A DNA stretch of 64,000 nucleotides from Lewinella sp. 4G2 (GTDB lineage Bacteria > Bacteroidota > Bacteroidia > Chitinophagales > Saprospiraceae), in contig NZ_LVWJ02000011.1 of the NCBI RefSeq assembly GCF_001625015.1, forward strand, positions 64,501-128,500. The letters are read 5' to 3'. Shown here one piece after another: positions 1 to 9,975 of this stretch (position 1 is the first letter of the stretch; each line of letters opens with the position of its first letter). The notes below the pieces were generated by a model that saw nothing but the letters and a program-made list of their open reading frames with translations, did not search any database and was not told the DNA's origin. Position numbers and translations under genes: made by a program.

Positions 1-2088
1 GGTAAAGGTTAACCCTTCCTCGGTATAAATCAACGCGGTGTCAGCATCAGCAATTGGCGTTACTACACCTCCGGTTTCAAAGTTGATGTTGGTGATGACT
101 ATGTCGTCCGTCAACTGAGGGGTACCTACGAACGAAAATACCCCATTTGCCTCGCCATCATTGTTGGGACATTCAGTTAATGGATTAGGACCAAGGTTAT
201 ACTGAAAACGCAGATTGCGGGTACTTACAAGCGGCACATTACATCCGTTCGTTTCGTTACGCCCGATGAATCCAAAATTGTATCCCTCCAAAGTACCGGC
301 CAGATCATCCGTGCCGTTAACAAAGGACGAGGTAGAAGTAGCGTTGAACTCCGGTGCCCCCGTATTTGTATCGCGCGCGTTTGTTCCACGAGTACCACAA
401 CCACGACGACCGTCTACACGGACTTCGTTGATCTGGCAATCCTGGTTACTGCCAGCTGCGGGTGGCGTAGCGCTGTCTTCAGCATCGCAGGTGATCTCAT
501 AGAAGTAACGTAGGGTGAACATATCACCAGCCGCGAGGTCGTCAAAGTTCCCATCGCCGTCGAGATCCTGAAGGGTGGTATTGGTCAGCGCAGAATTACC
601 ACGAAGATCAATTCGAATGGTACCCGCAACGTTGGCGGTGGCGACACCTTGAGCGTTAAATTCATCTGCGGTGAAACGGCGAATTGTAGACTCTGGTAAC
701 GTTCCTTGCTCGTTGCCATCTGCATCCAATACGAGGATGCGATCTAAAGCAAACGTTGTAGATGCACATGCACGCAAAGTGATGATCAGATCCCGGATCT
801 CACCGATCACTTCGTCATCGTTAGTAGTACCAATGTTTACGTCAAATACGTAGGGTGCATCCGCACATACATTAGGTAGTCCATCTTGAGGAAACTCCAT
901 ATCGTCGGCCTCTACCGCAGTGCGGTCGTATTCTATTGTTAAGAAACCGGGCAGATTAAAGGTGTTGCCAACGGTAGCCGTCTCGTTAACGTCGGCCGGG
1001 CCAGTACACACTTCACCGTCACAAGCGCTCACGACTGTGTAAATTGGGCTGAAGTCAATGTCGGGGTAACACTCTTCAAAAGTGTAACAGACGGTGATTG
1101 CATCCGTCTCGTTGAACATGAGCGGGTCATCACTTAAATCAACGTTGGCCTCCAGGCGGCCGGTGGCCGGGTCGATAGTAAAGTCCGCGCCTTCTGCTAA
1201 GTCAGCACCATCATAAACAACACGCGTAATCGTAATACCTTCATCAAAACCATAATTATCAGCGGTGAAGATGAATCCGGTTGCACCACTGTTTAATCCA
1301 GAATTAGTCACCGTGATCGCCTGACAGGCGTCATTGCCCGGTAGACCAAGTTCAACGAGACCAGGTAATGGGGCCGTAAACTGTACCCGCGGAATAGCCA
1401 CGTCGCCACCGTAAGACTCCGGTGCGGTATACTCTCCTTCACAAGCTACTCCAGCGGCGCTGGTGTACTCCCACTGATAAGTAATATTTGGTGGATTGGC
1501 CTCCAAATCCGAGCCACACTCCGCGCGGATACCGAAACAAACGTAAACGGCGCCACTATCGCGGCTCACTGAAGAGATCAAGAAGCTTGGTGCTTCGGGG
1601 TTTTGAACGGAAATTTCCCGCAGGTCCGTTTCGGAACTGGGGAAGACAGCGTCGTCACCTTCGGGGATTTCGGCGAAGCCACCGTACTCAAGCCCTTCGT
1701 CGAAGAGCAGCGTCAGTTCGATGTCCAATAGTGGGTCCTCGCTTTTCGTAAAGAGGAGGATACAGGTCGTATCGGCTGCACCACAAACCTCAAGTGCGTC
1801 CGGCACCGGGTAGCAATCCGTTCCGCGGAGGTCGATGATGCGGAGTTGGTTGGGGTCCGGTGACAAAAAGGGTGCCGTGAACACTACTTCACCACTCGCC
1901 AACGTTACGGAAGGCATCGTGACGAAAGGGTGTTCTGACGCCAATTCTTCGTTAGATCGCTCCTGAGAAAGGACGGATTCAGGCAAGAATCCCCCAAAAT
2001 TTTCCGCCCGCAGGTTAGTGGAGGCACAAATAAGAAGGAGAAAGGCCCAACAGGAGAGGAGCCTAAAAGCTTGTGGACGTAAATTCAT
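1..2088 (-). CDS. large secreted surface protein, 5' part only
   Basis: An open frame of 696 codons starts at ATG 2088 and runs off the left edge. It begins with a Sec signal peptide (MNLRPQAFRLLSCWAFLLLICAS) and continues as Asp/Gly/Thr-rich, beta-rich sequence with scattered cysteines and phrases such as VRVDGRRGCGTRG, DLDGDGNFDDLAAGD and ITVTNSGLNSGA. These are typical of large extracellular adhesin-like proteins of gliding Bacteroidota exported by the type IX system. The C-terminal sorting domain that would settle this lies outside the window. I do not recognise a catalytic domain. A well-formed minus-strand promoter lies about 115 bases upstream. Calling it a surface protein is inference from composition and signal peptide; the frame itself is clear. 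Confidence 0.75.
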   Translation of the reverse strand, partial: MNLRPQAFRLLSCWAFLLLICASTNLRAENFGGFLPESVLSQERSNEELASEHPFVTMPSVTLASGEVVFTAPFLSPDPNQLRIIDLRGTDCYPVPDALEVCGAADTTCILLFTKSEDPLLDIELTLLFDEGLEYGGFAEIPEGDDAVFPSSETDLREISVQNPEAPSFLISSVSRDSGAVYVCFGIRAECGSDLEANPPNITYQWEYTSAAGVACEGEYTAPESYGGDVAIPRVQFTAPLPGLVELGLPGNDACQAITVTNSGLNSGATGFIFTADNYGFDEGITITRVVYDGADLAEGADFTIDPATGRLEANVDLSDDPLMFNETDAITVCYTFEECYPDIDFSPIYTVVSACDGEVCTGPADVNETATVGNTFNLPGFLTIEYDRTAVEADDMEFPQDGLPNVCADAPYVFDVNIGTTNDDEVIGEIRDLIITLRACASTTFALDRILVLDADGNEQGTLPESTIRRFTADEFNAQGVATANVAGTIRIDLRGNSALTNTTLQDLDGDGNFDDLAAGDMFTLRYFYEITCDAEDSATPPAAGSNQDCQINEVRVDGRRGCGTRGTNARDTNTGAPEFNATSTSSFVNGTDDLAGTLEGYNFGFIGRNETNGCNVPLVSTRNLRFQYNLGPNPLTECPNNDGEANGVFSFVGTPQLTDDIVITNINFETGGVVTPIADADTALIYTEEGLTFT

Positions 2089-2202
2089 GAGTTACAATTA
2101 TAAATTGTAGAGTGCTGTGAACCAGTAAGTTACAGAGTAGAAAAGGTATGAGTATAAGGTCGGCAGGCGGTCGTACTTACACTATGGGTAAAACCTGCGT
2201 AC

Positions 2203-2233
2203 CAAAAGTACAAAGTGACGCCCTAACTACAAA
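2203..2233 (-). promoter_or_regulatory. Bacteroidota-type promoter for the surface protein
   Basis: On the minus strand TTTG (2233-2230) is followed after 19 bases by TACTTTTG (2210-2203), an exact fit to the Bacteroidota primary sigma consensus TTTG-N19-TAnnTTTG. It predicts a leader of about 110 nt before ATG 2088. Confidence 0.6.
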
Positions 2234-2252
2234 GCACTTCCCCTGCGTGGGA

Positions 2253-2534
2253 GACGTTAGATTTTAGAGGTTAGATTTTGGACACGCGGCGACCGGGTGC
2301 TTACATCCTACCCCGAAAGTTTAGTAGCATTCAAGCTCGGACTCCCATCATTTTCAACCTTTGGAAGTAGGAATTCAGGCTGTAGCTTCTCTTTGGTAAC
2401 ACTAGCACCTATCCCATTCAGCCCCTTCCATTTTCTTAGCACCCGCGGCAGCGCCCGTTTCAAAATGCTAGGAGTTAGACCTTAGATCTTAGATACCTCC
2501 CTGGTCTAAGATCTAAAATCTAACGTCTAAAATC
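2253..2534. repeat. segment bounded by inverted repeats, TTAGAT-type hairpin
   Basis: GACGTTAGATTTTA at 2253-2266 is repeated perfectly in inverted orientation at 2514-2527. Just inside the right end TTAGATCTTAGA (2482-2493) pairs with TCTAAGATCTAA (2505-2516) around an 11-base loop. The arms are built from a degenerate TTAGATY theme. There is no transposase and no obvious target duplication. Confidence 0.6.
2439..2456 (+). repeat. 18-bp dispersed repeat, copy A
   Basis: Exact GCACCCGCGGCAGCGCCC, intergenic between pgi and the surface-protein gene. Confidence 0.85.
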
Positions 2535-2578
2535 CCTGACCCGAAACGAGCGAAGAACTGTCTAGCAGCTTAATTTGC

Positions 2579-4237
<1,659 letters not shown>

Positions 4238-4266
4238 TCAATTTTTGCGGTCTGTGGCTAGGGCAA

Positions 4267-4274
4267 CAAACTTA
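4267..4274 (-). promoter_or_regulatory. -7 element for pgi
   Basis: The minus strand reads TAAGTTTG, matching TAnnTTTG, 33 bases before the pgi ATG. No clear TTTG element lies 19 bases further upstream, so confidence is moderate. Confidence 0.4.
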
Positions 4275-4284
4275 GTCAATTTTT

Positions 4285-4302
4285 GTGCGCTGCCGCGGGT
4301 GC
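4285..4302 (-). repeat. 18-bp dispersed repeat, copy B
   Basis: GTGCGCTGCCGCGGGTGC on the plus strand, one base off the exact form, in the divergent pgi/gldA intergenic region directly upstream of the pgi -7 element. Confidence 0.8.
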
Positions 4303-4404
4303 GAAGAAATGGGATTTACCGGTCCCCAGGCTAAGGTGCAACAGCCACGCAATGGGCATTCTTAGACGGAGGATAGAGCGCAATGCCAACAAGGAATTGA
4401 TCGT

Positions 4405-4412
4405 TAGCTTTG
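4405..4412 (+). promoter_or_regulatory. -7 element for gldA
   Basis: TAGCTTTG fits TAnnTTTG and ends 26 bases before the chosen gldA ATG at 4439. It supports that start over upstream in-frame codons, which would lie before the promoter. Confidence 0.5.
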
Positions 4413-4438
4413 CACCTTTACTTTCCGCCCCAACCCCA

Positions 4439-5359
4439 ATGAGTGTAAGCGTACAGAACCTGACCAAGATCTACGGCGACCAACGGGCCGTGGATAATAT
4501 CTCCTTCGAGGCCCACCCCGGGCAGATCCTCGGTTTCCTCGGGCCCAACGGCGCCGGGAAGACGACCACGATGAAGATTCTGACCTGCTACCTCAGCCAG
4601 AGCGCGGGGAAAGCCTCAGTCTGTGGCCACGACGTGGAGACCGACAGCCTGGCCGTCCGCCGGCAGGTAGGCTACTTGCCGGAGCACAATCCTTTATATA
4701 AGGACATGTACGTGCGGGAGTACCTCCAGTTTGCCGCCAATGCCAACAAGGTGCCAAGCGCCAAACGGAGGATTGAAGAATTGGTAGACATGACCGGCCT
4801 GGGCCGCGAAGCCCACAAGCAGATCGGAGCCCTTTCCAAAGGCTACCGCCAACGGGTTGGCCTCGCTCAGGCGATGCTCCACGACCCAAAGGTGCTGATC
4901 CTCGACGAGCCAACCTCCGGGTTGGACCCGAACCAACTGGCGGAGATCCGACAGCTCATCAAGCAATTGGGGAAAGAAAAAACGGTTATCTTCAGTACCC
5001 ACATCATGCAGGAGGTCCAGGCCCTTTGCGATCGGGTGATCATCATTGACCGCGGCCGCCTCGTTGCTGATGACCCAATCGAGATGTTGAAGCGACGCCT
5101 CAGTGGAGGTTCCTCCCTGATCGTTTCCTTCGATAAGGAGGTGGACCAGCAACGACTGAACGGCATTCAGGGTGTCACCAAAGTGGAAAATCAGGATAGC
5201 CCCTTCACCTACCGCCTTTACCTGGAGGGGAAGGCCGACGCACGGGCGGAAGTATTCCACTTTGCCGTAGCGAACTCACTGGTGCTGCTCGCCATGCGGC
5301 AAGAAGACCTCAGCGTGGAGGAAGTATTCCGCGCCCTCACCAGTAAAGCGACCGCTTAA
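4439..5359 (+). CDS. gldA: gliding-type ABC transporter ATPase GldA
   Basis: Cytoplasmic ATPase of the Gld ABC exporter. The 306-residue protein has Walker A GPNGAGKTT (about 35-43), the Q-loop, signature LSKGYRQRVGLAQAM (about 130-145), Walker B VLILDEPTSGLD and the H-loop FSTHIMQEV, followed by the C-terminal DUF4162-like region usual in this subfamily. The frame opens upstream to 4283, but MSVSVQNLTKIYGDQ is the family-like N-terminus and follows a -7 element. It is followed by a secreted protein gene (5404) and the permease gldF (6101) on the same strand, which look like one transcription unit. The GldA assignment rests on similarity of pattern plus the neighbouring GldF; a generic ABC-2 ATPase is the alternative. 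Confidence 0.88.
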   Translation: MSVSVQNLTKIYGDQRAVDNISFEAHPGQILGFLGPNGAGKTTTMKILTCYLSQSAGKASVCGHDVETDSLAVRRQVGYLPEHNPLYKDMYVREYLQFAANANKVPSAKRRIEELVDMTGLGREAHKQIGALSKGYRQRVGLAQAMLHDPKVLILDEPTSGLDPNQLAEIRQLIKQLGKEKTVIFSTHIMQEVQALCDRVIIIDRGRLVADDPIEMLKRRLSGGSSLIVSFDKEVDQQRLNGIQGVTKVENQDSPFTYRLYLEGKADARAEVFHFAVANSLVLLAMRQEDLSVEEVFRALTSKATA

Positions 5360-5403
5360 TCGGCTTAACCAACCATTCGCCGCCGCGGACAACCCTTTAG
5401 CGC

Positions 5404-6060
5404 ATGACTCTACGCTTACTCCCTTTCCTCTTCCTACTGGCTTGCGCCTCTTCGTTGATGAGCCAGACCAAGCTTACTGCGGACTTCTCTTTCCCGGACG
5501 GGATCTACCTGAGCCACGCAGCCGTACTGGCCGTCCAACCGGACCTGGGCTGGGAGGCCATTAACGGGGAAATGGTCCAGCTACCAGAAGCCTACCGGGT
5601 TCAGATTGAGGGTTACCAGTACAAGGACGCTACCCTTGACCCGGGGATGATGCCTTACGCGATTGGGCTGGACGGTGAGCTTTACCTATTCGTACAACGT
5701 AATGTGGCGCGCAATTTTTACGAGTTCACCGGTTTACGCTTGGTGGGAACGCTCTCTACCATTGCGTTCGATACGGTGGTAACCACGCGCCAACTGATGA
5801 AGGCCTACAACCCGGCGAATGGGTACGCCTTTCGGGAAGCCTGGGTAGAGCGGGAAAAGAACGTGGTGATGCATAAGGTCCTCCACTTCCCGAGTGGTCG
5901 CCTTTTTCGGAAAGAGCAAGAAAGTCTAATGGTGTCCATGTCTGAAGACAAGGAACTCAGCCAGGCGCTGCGTGAGTTGCCGGAGGTGACCGATGAGTAC
6001 CTCGACCGTGCGGTGCGGTTGTACAATGAGCGCTACCCTACCCTGCTGCGGCCGGAGTGA
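5404..6060 (+). CDS. secreted protein of unknown function between gldA and gldF
   Basis: 218 residues with a signal peptide (MTLRLLPFLFLLACASSLMSQ, cleavage likely after SQ). The mature part is a mixed alpha/beta sequence with no motif I recognise; it ends in helices with QALRELPEVTDEYLDRAVRLYNERYP. It begins 44 bases after gldA stops, and gldF starts 40 bases after it stops, so cotranscription is likely. It is probably periplasmic. It may be a lineage-specific gene inserted in the gld unit; function unknown. Confidence 0.8.
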   Translation: MTLRLLPFLFLLACASSLMSQTKLTADFSFPDGIYLSHAAVLAVQPDLGWEAINGEMVQLPEAYRVQIEGYQYKDATLDPGMMPYAIGLDGELYLFVQRNVARNFYEFTGLRLVGTLSTIAFDTVVTTRQLMKAYNPANGYAFREAWVEREKNVVMHKVLHFPSGRLFRKEQESLMVSMSEDKELSQALRELPEVTDEYLDRAVRLYNERYPTLLRPE

Positions 6061-6100
6061 GCCGTCCCGCTGCAAAGCTTTAAGTTTCAAGCCAATTATT

Positions 6101-6832
6101 ATGCTAGCCATTTTTCGCAAGGAGATCAATTCATTTTTCAGTAGCCTCATCGGTTACCTGGTGATTGGAGTTTTCCTGTTGGTGACGGGCCTGTTCATGT
6201 TTGTTTTCCCGGATACAAGCCTGCTTAACTTTGGCTACGCGAGTCTCGGGCCCTTCTTCTCACTGGCGCCCAACATCCTCACTTTCATTATCCCGGCCAT
6301 CTGTATGCGGGCCTTCGCGGAGGAACGGCAGACGGGAGCCATCGAACTGCTTGTCACCAGGCCGCTGAAGGATATTGAAATCGTGCTGGGGAAATTCCTG
6401 GCCTGCCTCGGGCTGGTCCTCATCGCGTTACTCCCCACCCTACTCTACTACTATACCGTGTACCAACTTGGCTCTCCGGTGGGTAATATCGATGCGGGTG
6501 GGACGATTGGAAGTTACATTGGTTTGGTCTTTCTGGCCATGGCCTTCGTGAGCATTGGGTTGTTTGCGAGTTCGCTAACGAGTAACCAAATCGTCAGTTT
6601 TCTATTGGCCCTGGCGCTGTCCTTCTTCCTCTACTTTGGTTTCAGCCTCGTGGCGAGCCTACCGATCTTTTTCCTGAATGGGGAGAATTTCATCGCCGGG
6701 CTGGGGATGCAGCAACATTTCCACAGTTTGGGCCGGGGTCTGATTGACAGCCGCGACGTAATCTATTTCGTTTCGTTGACCGCGTTCTTCATTCTCCTCA
6801 CCGTCATCAGTCTGGAGCGGCGTAAGTGGTAG
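6101..6832 (+). CDS. gldF: gliding-type ABC transporter permease GldF
   Basis: Integral inner-membrane permease of the Gld ABC system. The 243-residue protein opens with MLAIFRKEINSFFSSLIGYL and has six predicted membrane segments (for example YLVIGVFLLVTGLFMFVF, ILTFIIPAICMRAF and FVSLTAFFILLTVISLERRKW). The soluble loop RAFAEERQTGAIELLVTRPL is characteristic of ABC-2/GldF permeases. The frame is open upstream to 5993, but ATG 6101 gives the family N-terminus and clears the preceding gene. The partner gldG, normally next, is not present: the following gene is a DUF4249-like lipoprotein. Confidence 0.88.
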   Translation: MLAIFRKEINSFFSSLIGYLVIGVFLLVTGLFMFVFPDTSLLNFGYASLGPFFSLAPNILTFIIPAICMRAFAEERQTGAIELLVTRPLKDIEIVLGKFLACLGLVLIALLPTLLYYYTVYQLGSPVGNIDAGGTIGSYIGLVFLAMAFVSIGLFASSLTSNQIVSFLLALALSFFLYFGFSLVASLPIFFLNGENFIAGLGMQQHFHSLGRGLIDSRDVIYFVSLTAFFILLTVISLERRKW

Positions 6833-6909
6833 CAGCGTGGCGGTTTACGGCTAAAGAACTTGCGCTGCGTACGTCAGCTTACTTTTCTGCCAGTCCTACC
6901 GTTAAATAA

Positions 6910-6934
6910 TTGTCTACTGACGGTAGTACCTTTG
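6910..6934 (+). promoter_or_regulatory. promoter for the DUF4249-like gene
   Basis: TTG (6910-6912) and TACCTTTG (6927-6934) with a 14-base gap. The -7 element is an exact TAnnTTTG; the gap is shorter than usual. The leader would be about 50 nt to ATG 6989. Confidence 0.45.
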
Positions 6935-6988
6935 CCGTTGAAATTATAAGATTCGAAATCCAACGTGGTTTCCCAGCCCAGCCAACCT

Positions 6989-7996
6989 ATGTTAAACCGC
7001 CTTTTACTCTGTACCCTCGTTGCCGGCCTCCTCTTTTCGTGTAAGGATGACTTCAGCCTGGAGGGTGATTTTCAGGATGTCCCAACGGCTTATGCCTTCC
7101 TGGACGCCGATGATGATCGCCACTTCGTGCGGGTCCAGAAGGCTTTCCTGGAGGCGGGTGGTGACGCTAACCAAAACGCGGCCATTGCGGATTCTATCTT
7201 TTACGGGGAGAACGACGCCATGGTGATCCTACGCAATCTAACGCGCAACGATAGCACGGAATTAATGCGCGTCAACGGAGAGGACTTCGGTCTGGACCGT
7301 GAAGATGGCGTCTTCGCTACCTCGCCCAACATCCTGTATACCCTGGAGGACGGAGATCTGGAGCTCCGTGGTGGCGACGAGATCAACCTGATCGTCCGCC
7401 GGCCTGGGGAGACGGATGCGGTGGCAGAGACTTCCATGCTGCGGGAGATTGAAATTACCCGCCCTGTGGAGCCCTTTGCCGTGATTGACGACTACCGCCG
7501 TTCCCTGAACGTCACCTGGTCTAAGGGAGACAACGCGGCGGCCTACGCCGTGAGTGTAGTATTTAAGATCAATGAGATCAACCTTAACGATCCCGCGCTG
7601 ACCCAGGAAGTCGAGCTGGAGTGGATGGTAAATAATGAATACATCCCCGGCGATGACGAGGAGTCCGGACGTTTCGTGACGATCCGCATCGATAATGAAG
7701 CCTTTTACCGATTCCTGGGGGAGAACCTGGAGCCTGATGATAATCTCCGCCGTCGCTTTTTAGGGATGGACATCAACGTGGTAGCCGCAGGTGAGGAGAT
7801 CGTCGAGCGCCGCCAACTCGATAACGCGAATCAGGGGATCACTTCTTCTCAGGTTACCCCCACCTACACCAATCTGGAGGGTGGCCTCGGTCTGGTAACC
7901 AGCACCACGCGCACCTCCCTGGAGAACGTGGCCCTGGATAATTCCAGCATCGACAGCTTACGCGACGGCATCTACACCCGCCTGCTGAACTTCTAG
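6989..7996 (+). CDS. DUF4249-like outer-membrane lipoprotein
   Basis: 335 residues starting MLNRLLLCTLVAGLLFSCKDDFS, a signal peptide with lipobox LFSC, so a lipoprotein. The body is beta-rich with many Asp/Glu residues: VPTAYAFLDADDDRHFVRVQKAFL near the N-terminus and a middle NVTWSKGDNAAAYAVSV that reads like an Fn3-type strand pattern. The opening 'tAYafLd..d..hyVRVqKaFl' pattern resembles DUF4249 proteins of Bacteroidota. The frame is open eight codons upstream, but ATG 6989 starts the signal peptide. It has its own promoter, so it may not belong to the gld unit. Function unknown; DUF4249 is tentative. Confidence 0.75.
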   Translation: MLNRLLLCTLVAGLLFSCKDDFSLEGDFQDVPTAYAFLDADDDRHFVRVQKAFLEAGGDANQNAAIADSIFYGENDAMVILRNLTRNDSTELMRVNGEDFGLDREDGVFATSPNILYTLEDGDLELRGGDEINLIVRRPGETDAVAETSMLREIEITRPVEPFAVIDDYRRSLNVTWSKGDNAAAYAVSVVFKINEINLNDPALTQEVELEWMVNNEYIPGDDEESGRFVTIRIDNEAFYRFLGENLEPDDNLRRRFLGMDINVVAAGEEIVERRQLDNANQGITSSQVTPTYTNLEGGLGLVTSTTRTSLENVALDNSSIDSLRDGIYTRLLNF

Positions 7997-8032
7997 GTTC
8001 CTACTAACAAGCAACCCTAGCCTGAATTGGCG

Positions 8033-9868
8033 CTACTTGGTGTTCGAATCCTCCATGATGGATTTGCGCCGGTAGTATTCGATGATCTTCTTCGCCGTGC
8101 TCAAGTTGGTCACCTCCGCAATTTCAGAAGCCAGCGCGTTTTGCACCTTTTTGGGGCTACCGAAGTGGGCCATCAGTTTCTGCACTGTTTTATCACCGAT
8201 GCCGGGAATCTTGTGTAGTTCCGTCCCCACCATACCCAGACTGCGCTTGTTGCGGTGATGGCGGAGAGAAAAACGGTGGGCCTCGTCCCGACACTGCTGG
8301 ATCAGCCGGAGGGATTCAGATTTTTTATTGATGTGCAGGGGCACCGTATCGTTCGGGAAGTAGATCTCCTCCAGGCGTTTGGCGATACCTACTACAACCA
8401 TCTTCCCACGTAAACCTAAGAGGTCAACACTTTCCATGGCGTGGCTGAGCTGGCCTTTGCCGCCGTCAATGATAACGAGTTGGGGCAAGGGTTCCCCTTC
8501 GTCCAGTAACCGGCGGTAGCGGCGGTGGACGACCTCCGTCATACTCGCGAAATCATCTGGCCCGACGACGGTCTTGATGTTGTAGTGGCGGTAGTCTTTC
8601 TTGCTCGGTTTACCATTCTTGAAGACCACACAGGCACTCGCCGGATTGGTCCCCTGAATATTGGAGTTATCGAAACACTCGATGTGCATGGGTAGCTCGT
8701 CCATTTGCAGGTCGGACTGCAAGGTCCGAAGTACTCGCTCAGCTGGGGTCTGGCGGTTGGCATTGTTTATGCGCTGCTTCTTACGCTGAAGGAGCATGTA
8801 CTTCGCATTCTTGACGCTCAGATCGAGCAATTTGCGCTTGTCGCCAATTTTTGGAACGGTTACCGCCGCGTCGACACCGGGGAGTTCCAGGTCGTGATCG
8901 AGAATAACTTCCGGTGCGATACTGTTGAAGCGATCCCGCAATTCGGGGATGGCGTAGGTCAGGAGGCTCTCTTCGTCATCGTCCAGGTTCATTTCAATCT
9001 CCTGCGTCGTGGTATGGATTATGGCACCGTTGACGATCTTGATGTAGTTCAGGAAAGCCTCGTTGTGTTCGGTGTCGACGGCCATTCCGAAGACGTCGAC
9101 ATCCCGAATGGTAATGCTGACGATCTGCGATTTGGCCTGGTAATTCTTGAAGCTCTTAAGTTTCTCCTGAATTTGAGCGGCCCGTTCAAATTCCATTTCC
9201 TCGGCGAGTTCCGTCATGCGGGCTTCGAAGTGACGGCGGACTTCGGCAAAGTTGCCCTTCAGGATGTTGCGGACCTGGTCGATCTTTTCATTGTAATTCT
9301 CCTCGCTTTCCTCCCCCACGCAGGGCCCCTCGCAATTCTTGATGTGGTATTCGAGGCAGACCTTGAACTTGCCCGCTTCGATGTTATCCTGGCTCAGATT
9401 CAGGTTGCAGGTACGTAACGGGAACAGTTGTTTGATGAGATCGAGAATGATCTTTAGTCTACCCTTGCTGGTGTAAGGGCCAAAGTATTGCGAGCCATCC
9501 CGCCGCACCTGGCGGGTGATGAAGACGCGGGGGAAGCGCTCATTCTTGATGCAGATGTAGGAGTAATTCTTATCGTCCTTCAGGTTGATGTTGTACCGGG
9601 GCTGATGGGTCTTGATCAGTGCATTTTCTAGCAGTAGCGCGTCTGCTTCCGTCTCCACGATGGTGAACTCGAGCCGGGCGGCGTTCTTGACCATGATGCG
9701 CGTGCGGTGGAGACGGTCCTTACGCTCCCCGAAGTAGCTGGCGACCCGGTTGCGCAGCACCTTGGCTTTACCTACGTACAAAATAGTATCATCCGGCCCG
9801 ATGAACCGGTACACGCCAGGCTGCTTGGGTACCGTATCGGCGATGGCTTTAAAATCTTCCGTCTTCAT
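8033..9868 (-). CDS. uvrC: UvrABC excinuclease subunit C
   Basis: Makes both incisions during nucleotide excision repair together with UvrB on damaged DNA. The 611-residue length is normal. An N-terminal GIY-YIG nuclease (GVYRFIGPDDTILYVGKAK, about 18-37) is followed by the cysteine cluster CNLNL...CLEYHIKNCEGPCVG, the UVR motif (MEFERAAQIQEKLKSFKNY, about 218-236), the RNase H-like second nuclease with IECFDNSNIQG and VIIDGGKGQL, and C-terminal helix-hairpin-helix IPGIGDKTVQKLMAHFGSPKKV. The gene stands alone, convergent with the DUF4249-like gene. No anomalies. Confidence 0.98.
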   Translation of the reverse strand: MKTEDFKAIADTVPKQPGVYRFIGPDDTILYVGKAKVLRNRVASYFGERKDRLHRTRIMVKNAARLEFTIVETEADALLLENALIKTHQPRYNINLKDDKNYSYICIKNERFPRVFITRQVRRDGSQYFGPYTSKGRLKIILDLIKQLFPLRTCNLNLSQDNIEAGKFKVCLEYHIKNCEGPCVGEESEENYNEKIDQVRNILKGNFAEVRRHFEARMTELAEEMEFERAAQIQEKLKSFKNYQAKSQIVSITIRDVDVFGMAVDTEHNEAFLNYIKIVNGAIIHTTTQEIEMNLDDDEESLLTYAIPELRDRFNSIAPEVILDHDLELPGVDAAVTVPKIGDKRKLLDLSVKNAKYMLLQRKKQRINNANRQTPAERVLRTLQSDLQMDELPMHIECFDNSNIQGTNPASACVVFKNGKPSKKDYRHYNIKTVVGPDDFASMTEVVHRRYRRLLDEGEPLPQLVIIDGGKGQLSHAMESVDLLGLRGKMVVVGIAKRLEEIYFPNDTVPLHINKKSESLRLIQQCRDEAHRFSLRHHRNKRSLGMVGTELHKIPGIGDKTVQKLMAHFGSPKKVQNALASEIAEVTNLSTAKKIIEYYRRKSIMEDSNTK

Positions 9869-9975
9869 GCCCCAGGGGAACGCATCCGTGGTGGATGTGT
9901 TGAATTAATCCCAACCGAATTATACAATTTGTGGCAACAAACAGCAGCCGCTTTAGCATCATCCCACTTTCTCAA

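Larger units (their letters stand above)
2089..2578. other. 490-bp intergenic region with repeats
   Basis: No convincing gene is seen. The region holds the promoter at 2203-2233, one copy of the 18-bp dispersed repeat (2439-2456), a 12-bp-arm hairpin (2482-2516) and a pair of 14-bp perfect inverted repeats (2253-2266 and 2514-2527) that bound a 275-bp segment. A 62-codon open frame inside it looks like chance. Confidence 0.6.

Noticed and set aside
2297..2485. 62-codon open frame in the first intergenic region
   Set aside because: No start context, contains the dispersed repeat and hairpin, unlikely protein composition.
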